A program made the position numbers and the translations under genes. The notes beneath the pieces are model-generated. The model did not search any database. It had not been told where the DNA came from and saw only the letters and a program-made list of their open reading frames with translations. Below, piece by piece: positions 26,471 to 33,826 of a stretch of 64,000 bases of DNA (within the stretch, counting starts at the first letter, position 1; each line of letters begins with the position of its first letter). The stretch is from a virus. The stretch spans positions 62,001 through 126,000 of IMG/VR virus record IMGVR_UViG_3300045806_000063. One strand, written 5' to 3'.

Positions 26471-28594
26471 ATGAACATTAACGGAATGCCTACATCGCTA
26501 TTACCTAATATGTCAAATATTTTACCAGTAATGCCTAATCTTAACATAATGAATTCATTGTCAGGATTAACTATACCTACCATACCTAACCTAGGCATTA
26601 TAACCCCGCCGTTCCCTATGGCAGTTAGACCAATAATACCTACGGTAAATAGCTTTAGAAGAACTCCATTTGCAGAAAGCAATTTAATAGACCCATTCAA
26701 AACTTTTGAATTAGCTGTTTTAACTGAGGAACAATTAGCAGTAGATGTAATAACAGATACAATAAATACGATTTTACCACCTGAGATGGTAAATGAAATA
26801 TTAGCTATGCCAGATTTTGTAGACTATCTGTTAGCTACTGGACAGGATATAATGGGCGTCCTAGGTAATATCATGAATCAGCTTCCTTCACTCTCCTCTT
26901 TAGGTAATTTATTGCGAGCATGTCCAATCATGAGCGTGATTAATTCAATCGCTGGGGTAGTTAATGCTGCGATATCAATGGGTCTATCTTTAGTTCATTT
27001 TGCTGAAGGGGCTATAATCGCCACATTCCAATTTATCAGTAATGTAGCTAGTGCAGTTAACTCTGTAATTTATAATGCAGAATTTATGGTAGGATCTGTT
27101 TTAGCAACAGTTGGAGCTATCGCTAGTGTAGGAACGAGTATTCTCTATAGCGCTGCATTAGTAGCTGGTGTAGCTAGTATGATGATTGGTACTGGGATTT
27201 CACTCGTAAGTACTCTAGCTACTATAGGGGTAGGTAGTGTAGCTGCAATAGTAGGAATTAGTTCAATGATGTCCTCTTCTATATTTGGCGCTGTTGCTAC
27301 AACTGTAGCCTTATTACCATTAGCGGTTGCTTCTAGTATAGGTATGGCTGTAGGAACTATAGCTGCTGTTGGCGCATCGGTATTAGTCAATGCTGTAGCT
27401 GGTTTAACCAATGGTTTAGTGGTAGGTGCTTTATCGACTATTGCTGCTGTTGGCGGCATGGCGGCTATAGCTACTTATAGTGCACTGGCTGCTATCTATT
27501 CACCTGTTGTAATGGCCTCTAGCTTTACTAATATAGGGTATTACAGTAGTGGGCAGATGGGTTACATCTCTAGCTGCTACAGCGGTTATAGTGCATTTAA
27601 TCTAAATGCTATTATCCAAGAGTTTTCTCAATTTGCTTTACTGGATTTACAGAATTTTGCACTTCAGTTAAGTTCAATGGGAATTCCTTTATATTTGGAA
27701 CAATATGGTAGTAGCCCGTATTTACCTTTGGTAAGGTTTGCTCAAAGTTATGGTAGCTCAATAATTAATATTGGAATAACTGCAGTACAGCATAATGCGT
27801 CGTATACTCTGCCTGTTTTTAGTCAGGATAATAGAGCTCATGCAATACAGTTAATTACTGTGCTGAGTGCTGTAGGAGGCACTTATGCTCAGACCCTTAC
27901 TACCTTCGGTTTAACTGATTTAAATGCCGCTAACGCTGAGCTAGTCGGCTTAATTAGCACGTTTGGTGAGACCGCAGTGTTAACATCAGTAGGGTCGTTA
28001 GTTACTGCTTTAACTACCACATCTGCGGCTAGTTTAATACAGTTAGTTGATAGCACTTCTAGTTACCCTAGTAAGACTTTATCTTCAGCCTTCAGTGCGA
28101 TGTCTCAACTGACAGTAGCTAACATTCAATCTATCGTATCAAAACTTTCCTTAACTGAATTAGTTACTTTAATTCACAATTTCAATATAACTGGGGAAGT
28201 ATTAAACTTCCTAATTAGACAACTAACTGAACTAGCCGCTAAAGTAGGAGATGTAAAAACAGTTTCTTCATTAGTTAGTAATTATCCAAATGTCTTATCT
28301 AATGACTATCTAAAATACTTAGTCACTACCATTTTAGCTAATTATAAAATCGGCGCAGATGAAGCATCTGCTGGTTTAACAGTAAGTGCTATTAACCTTA
28401 CCAACGGTCTGTCACTTATCCTATCTACATGGAATACTACAATTAGAAACAATGAAACCGTCTATGATATAACTTGTTTATTAACAGCAAGTCATGACTC
28501 TTTGCTTACATTATCTTATAGTTCAACCTTTGCAGATTCTGCTATATTGCAAATGGATAATGTGTATAATTTACCCTCTTACTTAGCAGCATAG
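26471..28594 (+). CDS. Very hydrophobic 707-aa protein
   Basis: A 707-aa protein with AAAGGATACAAC before the ATG. Residues 1-60 are Met/Pro/Ile-rich. Residues ~145-345 are an almost continuous run of Ala/Val/Gly/Ser/Ile with Gly-rich turns, suggesting many transmembrane or membrane-inserting helices. Residues 370-707 are a more polar helical part rich in Leu/Ser/Thr. Large proteins with a central hydrophobic stretch are often ejected tail or inner-virion proteins that form a channel in the host membrane; this is inference, and no family is recognised. Confidence 0.5.
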   Translation: MNINGMPTSLLPNMSNILPVMPNLNIMNSLSGLTIPTIPNLGIITPPFPMAVRPIIPTVNSFRRTPFAESNLIDPFKTFELAVLTEEQLAVDVITDTINTILPPEMVNEILAMPDFVDYLLATGQDIMGVLGNIMNQLPSLSSLGNLLRACPIMSVINSIAGVVNAAISMGLSLVHFAEGAIIATFQFISNVASAVNSVIYNAEFMVGSVLATVGAIASVGTSILYSAALVAGVASMMIGTGISLVSTLATIGVGSVAAIVGISSMMSSSIFGAVATTVALLPLAVASSIGMAVGTIAAVGASVLVNAVAGLTNGLVVGALSTIAAVGGMAAIATYSALAAIYSPVVMASSFTNIGYYSSGQMGYISSCYSGYSAFNLNAIIQEFSQFALLDLQNFALQLSSMGIPLYLEQYGSSPYLPLVRFAQSYGSSIINIGITAVQHNASYTLPVFSQDNRAHAIQLITVLSAVGGTYAQTLTTFGLTDLNAANAELVGLISTFGETAVLTSVGSLVTALTTTSAASLIQLVDSTSSYPSKTLSSAFSAMSQLTVANIQSIVSKLSLTELVTLIHNFNITGEVLNFLIRQLTELAAKVGDVKTVSSLVSNYPNVLSNDYLKYLVTTILANYKIGADEASAGLTVSAINLTNGLSLILSTWNTTIRNNETVYDITCLLTASHDSLLTLSYSSTFADSAILQMDNVYNLPSYLAA

Positions 28595-28603
28595 GCAGAT
28601 ACC

Positions 28604-29194
28604 ATGACCCCTTCAACTCTATTCATTGCATTAATTTTATTCACTGTATCTAATCTAGTTTTTAGATACTGGCGAGAAAGGTATATCCTTAAATCGGTAA
28701 ACTCGTTAAAGATATTGAAGTTAATTGACAATGTAGCAAACTGTAATGTTAAAGAGATCCAGACGATGTGCGATGAGGTAGTAAAAGAATTCCCCTACTT
28801 TGCCAGTACCATAGACGCTCTGTATAGTTATTATTACGCACTTGATGTCCTTAAATCTGAATGCAGTCATCACACTCATGCTGGTTTAAATACGAATAAG
28901 TTACAGGTTATGCCATATCTGATGTTATACAATCAAACCCCTACTAATACTACTGCCGAAATGATTCTTTCTATTCTTGCTATGCGAGTTAAGATACTGG
29001 CTGTCATAAATTATCCCAGTGTGAATAAAGCTAAAAAAATATACATCTTAACTATCTTAAGTAAAACACCTGAAGACCTTCGTGGTTTATTTGATACCAT
29101 GAATAAATTACACCTGATCCATAAAGGGTTAGGGTTAACTGATAAATGCTCATCATTATATCCAAAACATCAATATGCGGTTCATACAAGGTGA
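28604..29194 (+). CDS. Unknown protein with N-terminal membrane anchor
   Basis: A 196-aa protein with a hydrophobic N-terminus (TLFIALILFTVSNLVF) likely to be a signal anchor, followed by a basic stretch RYWRERY and a helical body. It starts nine bases after the hydrophobic 707-aa gene, so the two are probably co-translated and may act together at a membrane. No family recognised. Confidence 0.5.
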   Translation: MTPSTLFIALILFTVSNLVFRYWRERYILKSVNSLKILKLIDNVANCNVKEIQTMCDEVVKEFPYFASTIDALYSYYYALDVLKSECSHHTHAGLNTNKLQVMPYLMLYNQTPTNTTAEMILSILAMRVKILAVINYPSVNKAKKIYILTILSKTPEDLRGLFDTMNKLHLIHKGLGLTDKCSSLYPKHQYAVHTR

Positions 29195-29318
29195 CATAGT
29201 AAAATTGACAATTAAAGGTCAGTTTGATTTCGTATTACACTGCTGTAATTGTCAGATTGTAGACTTTAAGATTCCAGCCTATATTCAAAAAAAATTTAAA
29301 CATATATCATCTAAGTGA
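29175..29318 (+). pseudogene. Macro-domain N-terminal remnant
   Basis: A 47-codon frame overlapping the end of the previous gene by 20 bases. It reads MRFIQGDIVKL, then a FDFVLHCCNCQIVDFKIPAY segment (landmark FDFVLHCCNC). This closely follows the first two strands of macro domains, which bind or hydrolyse ADP-ribose: typically xxGDIxxL followed by FDxIVHGCNC and then a Gly-rich GAGIA loop. Here the loop is replaced by FKIPAYI and the frame stops after 47 residues. It looks like a truncated macro-domain gene, although a tiny functional protein cannot be excluded. Confidence 0.45.
29301..29312 (+). promoter_or_regulatory. CATATATCATCT early-type promoter element
   Basis: TTTAAACATATATCATCT, close to the elements at 24321, 32917 and 43076. 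Unlike the others it is followed, about 60-90 bases later, by a terminator (29370-29400) before any gene, so it may drive a short transcript. Confidence 0.4.
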
Positions 29319-29369
29319 ATGAACCTAAAACATTCATTAAAAAGATCTACCAAAAACCTCCAAAGAGTT

Positions 29370-29400
29370 GCCGTTGCTCACAATCAACGGCTATTTTTTT
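29370..29400 (+). terminator. Intrinsic terminator
   Basis: GCCGTTG (29370-29376) pairs with CAACGGC (29385-29391), then a T-tract at 29394-29400. It sits upstream of the RBS for the gene at 29430, so it either ends the upstream operon or a short leader RNA from the element at 29301. Confidence 0.65.
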
Positions 29401-29429
29401 GTCTTGGTATAATTTAAAGGAGAGTAAGA

Positions 29430-29870
29430 ATGGCAATAAAGTTAGCGCTGATTGAAATGATATCTACTGATCCCAGTTTAACACCGAACCAGATATATAC
29501 TCTGGTAAAAAGAATTAGAGCAAAAGAGTTCTCTTCGTCGGAAGAGAACTCTTTTGCAGCTCTTTTACCGTCTCTCATAAGAGAGGATACGGAAGTGGGT
29601 AGTAAGTCAAGGATTAGATCAGTAGAGGATCAGATTGTGATTTTCTGTAATCGGTATCATATCGGTACTGTTACTGATGAACGAGTTCTGCCATTAGCGA
29701 GATGTCATCCAGATATGGAACGGCAATCTACAAAGAACCGTTTAATCTACGCTAGAGATAGTGTACGAGAGAGTACCTGGTATCGAAAGATTGTAGACGA
29801 GTTGGGAGTTGGTGGAACGCTAAATTCCTCAGCGATAACCTCTATATTTGGAAGGAGTATTAAGAAATGA
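29430..29870 (+). CDS. Unknown protein (possible DNA-binding)
   Basis: A 146-aa basic protein with AAAGGAGAG before its ATG. Helical throughout, with PSLTPNQIYTLVKRIRAKEF near the N-terminus and GTLNSSAITSIFGRSIKK at the end, both HTH-like in pattern but not assignable. Codons 31-43 form a 16-17 bp perfect inverted repeat. It overlaps the sigma-like gene (ATGA), suggesting a paired regulatory function. Confidence 0.45.
   Translation: MAIKLALIEMISTDPSLTPNQIYTLVKRIRAKEFSSSEENSFAALLPSLIREDTEVGSKSRIRSVEDQIVIFCNRYHIGTVTDERVLPLARCHPDMERQSTKNRLIYARDSVRESTWYRKIVDELGVGGTLNSSAITSIFGRSIKK
29521..29556. repeat. Long intragenic inverted repeat
   Basis: Arms 29521-29536 and 29541-29556 are exact 16-base complements around a 4-base GTCG loop (flanking G/C extends to 17). 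It lies entirely within the reading frame of the 146-aa gene and would form a very stable mRNA hairpin. Confidence 0.9.
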
Positions 29871-30280
29871 AACCAAGTAGATTTAATAGATTTCTGCTGG
29901 AAGTTTATTGGGCCGGACGATCCGATAATAACGAAACAACCAGACGAGGGATGGCTGTTCTGGAACGGATGTTGATGTCTGGTAACTATCCTGAGTTATC
30001 TCTGGATAGTTTTGTAAAAATACTGTCAGTGGAAGATATGAGTATTTCAATGACTGGCAGATACCAGAAAATAGTAGTAGCTTACTACGGGCTGGATCAT
30101 AGAAACAAATGCAGTTCTACTGCTGAACTTGCATTACAATATGACGTAAGTAAGAGCAGGATTAACTATCTCAGACATGCTGCTCTGAAGAAGTTAGCAA
30201 AATTAGTCATCTTTAAAAACTTGCACCTTCTGGTGCAGGTAAAGATGATGGTAGACGCATTAGCTGGCGAATCAGCTTAA
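29867..30280 (+). CDS. Sigma-region-4-like HTH protein
   Basis: A 137-aa protein whose second half resembles sigma-70 region 4: VVAYYGLDHRNKCSSTAEL, then ALQYDVSKSRINYLRHAALKKL (landmark SKSRINYLRHAALKKL). This follows the usual yYGL...t..EiA..ygvS..rI..l...AlkKL pattern of sigma factors. No region 2 is evident, so it is not a full sigma factor. It could bind promoters as an accessory of the phage-encoded polymerase or interfere with the host enzyme. A nested hairpin (CATCTTTA ... TAAAGATG around a GCACC stem) lies near its 3' end. Confidence 0.5.
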   Translation: MKPSRFNRFLLEVYWAGRSDNNETTRRGMAVLERMLMSGNYPELSLDSFVKILSVEDMSISMTGRYQKIVVAYYGLDHRNKCSSTAELALQYDVSKSRINYLRHAALKKLAKLVIFKNLHLLVQVKMMVDALAGESA

Positions 30281-30308
30281 ATTTTGTTTTAATTAAAGGA
30301 GAAAAGAA

Positions 30309-30593
30309 ATGAGTCTTTATATATTGTGCCACCGCGATAAGAGAAAATGGTTGAGTGAGAATGGGAGTAGATTAGATTATACTCCTGCTACCGTCAAGGA
30401 TGGAGGTGAGAGTACATTACTGGTAGCATTCATGGACGATTATTACTACCCGTCCGCAGCCCTCCTTTATAACAAGGAAGATCTACACTACTTTAAAGGT
30501 TATGGTATTACTCCACAGCCGATATGGTATGCTGTTGAAATTAATAAGTTAAAGGAGGTGACTATTCCATATTACCATAGATTAATGGAGTAA
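30309..30593 (+). CDS. Unknown small protein
   Basis: A 94-aa Tyr-rich protein with AAAGGAGAAAAG before the ATG. Landmarks MSLYILCHRDKRKWL and IWYAVEINKLKEVTIPYYH. No family recognised. Last gene before a palindrome and a convergent structural gene. Confidence 0.5.
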   Translation: MSLYILCHRDKRKWLSENGSRLDYTPATVKDGGESTLLVAFMDDYYYPSAALLYNKEDLHYFKGYGITPQPIWYAVEINKLKEVTIPYYHRLME

Positions 30594-30599
30594 CGTGAA

Positions 30600-30636
30600 T
30601 AATCAGAGGACTCCCGGAATGGGAGTCCTCTGATTA
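30600..30636. terminator. Palindromic bidirectional terminator
   Basis: A 16-bp perfect stem with loop GGAAT (30616-30620) between convergent genes. Followed by TATATTTTTTCTTTT on the plus strand. Confidence 0.7.
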
Positions 30637-30655
30637 ACTTCATATATTTTTTCTT

Positions 30656-32860
30656 TTAGTGCCCAGTAATATGTCCTTGCTTAACAAAGAAAGAGACTAT
30701 ATCCCCTCCTGCAGTTCCACGAGCCCATGTCATAAGGTTATCCATAGTCCAAAAGCTATCAAAGTTCTGTTGTTTTTTAGCATTTCTTATACGCCACCGA
30801 TTACTTGCATAATACTGATCAGCAAGTCCTAATGACGACCATACTGCCATCAAGTCAGTAAACTTAGTATCTTCATCAAACATAGATACCGCATAACCTG
30901 TTCCGGCTAAACTAATAATATCTTTTAATGATAAATCAACAGTAATCGGGATATGTGTAATGCTCGATAAATCCTTTATTGTAATATGAACATCTACTGC
31001 AATTGGCTGACCAAATTCATTCCAGCCTAGATTTCCAGCACCACGGGTAATGCTAAAACTAGTTACAATACCAGTCTGAATTTGGGCATAGCCCTTTTGC
31101 CACATTTTGCAATAAAATGGATTAGAGTAAGCAGCCCTGCCTGCTGAACGAGCGGCTGCAAAAGGCAACAGCATGGCTAATGGGAAGTATATGTTTTGTA
31201 ATAGGGCAGTAGGATGACCAGACCAGGATCTAAGAGGTATCACATATGAAGTGCTAGGCATTGTTACGTCAGAGCTATCCCAAAATTCTGGAATGTCTAC
31301 AAATGCTCTGCCGCCTAACATTGCTAAACCTGATAACCCTACAGCGTCTGCTGTCCCTTGTACTACTTTACTGGCCAAACCTAGAAAGGACTCGACGCTA
31401 TCTGCTATAAAACTATCCCCGATATTACCATTAGCTACAGAAAACAATTTCTCCCTATTAACACGTGACGTGTCATTCATTTTACCTGCGATATCAGATG
31501 GTTTAGTGGTACTAGAAAATGACTCAGATACTGTACGCTCATAGTCTACTGCAAAGCTTACAAATGCAGATCCGTCTCTCAGTTCTGCTTCCATATAGTC
31601 AGCATATTTTTGTAGATGATCAGCTACTGTCATAGATAGCTGTGTTTCCGCTTTTAAAATTGAACTGACAGATTTATTATCTTTAATTGAAGTAGCGGCA
31701 ATAGCAATAGTCTCTCCTTGTTTATCTGTAGTTTGGACTGCAGGTTTATTAAATAACAAAGTATCAACCAAGAAGGTGCCCATACCGGCCACTGTAAGTG
31801 CATACCCTGCCAGCGAACTATGGATATCAGGGTAGGTCATTGGTGGCACATCATTAGGCTGTAATCCAGTTTGAAGATATGTATTAATTGCAGCTGTAAC
31901 ATCGGCAAGTTTAGGGTATGAATTCTTTATATCCATCAGTTTTCTTTCATGTGCATCTGCTAGTCGCTCATATCTAGTAGCAACCGCTTTTACGTTAATA
32001 CTGCCTTTTTCATCTAGAAAGACATCAGGTAATACTCTGACTAGTTCTGCTAGATCAGCTTCATCATTAGGGCTATTAGCATCTTTGGTTAATGATGTTT
32101 TGTCTATGATAGTAGCGCCATCGTTACCTTTAATTAACGACCCTGGATTCAAACCACCTTGCTGTCTTAAATTTACAGTGATAGCATTCATTATACCTTG
32201 GACAGTTGACCAGTATATTGCCATCGTTGGCTTAACATAATAGAACTTACTCAATGGTCTTCTAGCTAAGTCTGCATATATCTTTTTACCAGTAGAGTAA
32301 GCAAAGCTTGATAACATATATAAAGGAGCTATAGCAAAACCTACTACATATCCTACAAATGCACCAATGTTAAATGCCATCCCTCCAACTACACCAGTGT
32401 TAATCATATCAGCATGATAAGGGTCATAGAACCCAGTCATGAAATTCGTTAATGAGTTAGTAATAGGTGTACCTGCCTGAAGAGTGATATACTGAACATT
32501 AGCAGCTATTTTTTCTGCATACCATCTACCCTCACCTAGTGTCTTATTCTGATCTAATCTACCTGATTTTTTACCAGTATAGTCTAAGTTGGTTTGTACA
32601 GTTGCAATGATCGAGGACAGTTTAGGATCTGCAAACCTGCAAGCTTGTGGTTTAGGGTTCATCACTTTACTACCACCTAATGCTGTATCTTCAAACATTA
32701 AACTAGCATATGAAAGCGATTGATTAAACCTCCATGAACCATCAGTGTCCCGAGCCATACCCCCAGCTGCACTACCTCGATACGGTACGAAGAGGGATTG
32801 TCTGATCCATCCATTATCCTGCAGCTGTGTTAATGTAGATGAACTGCTATAAGTAGTCAT
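30656..32860 (-). CDS. Virion structural protein (tail/baseplate type)
   Basis: A minus-strand gene. The start is set at 32860, where AAGGTGAG lies upstream, rather than at 32887, which has no RBS; this gives 734 aa. Two membrane-like segments occur near residues 165-190 (GAFVGYVVGFAIAPLYML) and 350-370. The C-terminal third contains FSITRGAGNLGWNEFGQP followed by VDVHITIKDLS, a pattern I link to tail-tube-initiator and baseplate proteins that describe a tube-like beta fold. It lies 938 bases downstream of the giant tail gene on the same strand. Structural assignment is moderate; exact role unknown. Confidence 0.5.
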   Translation of the reverse strand: MTTYSSSSTLTQLQDNGWIRQSLFVPYRGSAAGGMARDTDGSWRFNQSLSYASLMFEDTALGGSKVMNPKPQACRFADPKLSSIIATVQTNLDYTGKKSGRLDQNKTLGEGRWYAEKIAANVQYITLQAGTPITNSLTNFMTGFYDPYHADMINTGVVGGMAFNIGAFVGYVVGFAIAPLYMLSSFAYSTGKKIYADLARRPLSKFYYVKPTMAIYWSTVQGIMNAITVNLRQQGGLNPGSLIKGNDGATIIDKTSLTKDANSPNDEADLAELVRVLPDVFLDEKGSINVKAVATRYERLADAHERKLMDIKNSYPKLADVTAAINTYLQTGLQPNDVPPMTYPDIHSSLAGYALTVAGMGTFLVDTLLFNKPAVQTTDKQGETIAIAATSIKDNKSVSSILKAETQLSMTVADHLQKYADYMEAELRDGSAFVSFAVDYERTVSESFSSTTKPSDIAGKMNDTSRVNREKLFSVANGNIGDSFIADSVESFLGLASKVVQGTADAVGLSGLAMLGGRAFVDIPEFWDSSDVTMPSTSYVIPLRSWSGHPTALLQNIYFPLAMLLPFAAARSAGRAAYSNPFYCKMWQKGYAQIQTGIVTSFSITRGAGNLGWNEFGQPIAVDVHITIKDLSSITHIPITVDLSLKDIISLAGTGYAVSMFDEDTKFTDLMAVWSSLGLADQYYASNRWRIRNAKKQQNFDSFWTMDNLMTWARGTAGGDIVSFFVKQGHITGH

Positions 32861-32916
32861 AAAGTTTCTCACCTTTAAAGTAAACATAGAATTAATAGAT
32901 TCAATTTAATCTCATT

Positions 32917-32980
32917 TATATATCATCTAGATGAGATTACTAAATAGTGATTCTTAAGTAGTCATTCTTTTAATAGCAAA
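32917..32980 (+). promoter_or_regulatory. Conserved promoter/leader block, copy A
   Basis: A 64-base block beginning TATATATCATCTAGATGAG, then ATTACTAAA, then TTCTTAAGTAG and ending CTTTTAATAGCAAA. Near-identical blocks are at 43076 and 56192. It contains the perfect palindrome TCATCTAGATGA (32923-32934), a plausible operator. The start codon follows 22 bases after the block with TTAGGAGAT between. Confidence 0.75.
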
Positions 32981-33001
32981 ATTTGTTAGGAGATATAGAT
33001 T

Positions 33002-33775
33002 ATGAGTACTGAAATGACATGGGCAGATAGACAAGGAAGCCGTGATCGGAAAGCATGGTTACTCCTTATAAAGGAAGGACAAGTACTATCCTTCCGGGGG
33101 AGTGACATCCCTGGAGTATGTGCCGTGGTTGGTACAGACTACAAAAAAGACGGTAAGTGGAGTTTCACCACTTACCGTCTGCTGTTGGCAGAAGGGGTTA
33201 GTGCCGTCCCTGGCAGAGCAGGCTGGGAAACCGGCCGGTTTACTGAAGGGTTAGGATCAGCTATGGGCTGTAAAACTCCAGATACATGGAGTGAAGTAGC
33301 GGGGCTTCTTGGAGTCTCAGTACCCAGCTGTATGAGCTGGATGCGGGTGTCCATACCTTCCGCTGCCGAGCGGTTGGACAAAGTGGAAGAGGCTATTCAG
33401 ATGCTGGAAACAGCATCTGATTCTGCTGATCAGAAGGAGAGCATCACCGTAACACTATCCTTTGGTTGCCCCACTCGTCGCCAAAGCGACGAGGGCTACT
33501 GGGATGCACCAAAGGAAATACCAGGGTATAAAGGATCAATCAGTAAGATTGACCCTGAGGAAGGATGGTATGAAGGGAATATCCGCGTTAGCGGGATTAC
33601 CGGAACAGTAATATCCGCAGTACACTCCCGAGGGAGAGCAGGCGGGTACTATGACATTACCCTGGCAGTGGTGCCTGGGAGTGAACTACCGAACCAAGCT
33701 TGCCCAGTAGGACCGGTAGGACCGGTAGGTCCACTTACTCCTTTCCAACAGGGGTTAAAATCTCTATGTAAATAA
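33002..33775 (+). CDS. Unknown protein of expression cassette A
   Basis: A 257-aa protein, richer in Trp, Gly, Cys and GC than its surroundings. The N-terminal 110 residues and the C-terminal 90 (ITVTLSFGCPTRRQ onward) look like two separate compact domains joined by a helical linker (LDKVEEAIQMLETASDSAD). A short [10 protein letters not shown] tail is collagen-like. No family recognised. It has the conserved promoter block and a 36-base terminator palindrome, and its frame holds at least three perfect hairpins. Likely an early host-takeover gene by context. Confidence 0.55.
   Translation: MSTEMTWADRQGSRDRKAWLLLIKEGQVLSFRGSDIPGVCAVVGTDYKKDGKWSFTTYRLLLAEGVSAVPGRAGWETGRFTEGLGSAMGCKTPDTWSEVAGLLGVSVPSCMSWMRVSIPSAAERLDKVEEAIQMLETASDSADQKESITVTLSFGCPTRRQSDEGYWDAPKEIPGYKGSISKIDPEEGWYEGNIRVSGITGTVISAVHSRGRAGGYYDITLAVVPGSELPNQACPVGPVGPVGPLTPFQQGLKSLCK
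33148..33180. repeat. Intragenic inverted repeat (13-bp stem)
   Basis: AGACGGTAAGTGG (33148-33160) and its exact complement (33168-33180), 7-base loop, inside cassette gene A. Two more perfect stems lie in the same frame: TCAGATGCTG closed by a GAAA tetraloop (33397-33420), and CTCGTCGC (33474-33493). Confidence 0.85.
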
Positions 33776-33782
33776 TGAATGT

Positions 33783-33826
33783 TACTACAGGGAGGAGCCT
33801 AGGCTCCTCCCTGTAGTATTTTTTTT
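33783..33826. terminator. 36-base CCTAGG palindrome with T-tract
   Basis: A perfect 36-base palindrome (33783-33818) centred on CCTAGG, followed by eight T. It lies between convergent genes and ends cassette A; the minus-strand stop codon of the giant tail gene is in its T-tract. Confidence 0.85.

Noticed and set aside
27145-27459. Minus-strand Ala/Thr/Pro-rich frame
   Set aside because: Antisense shadow of the hydrophobic region of the 707-aa protein.
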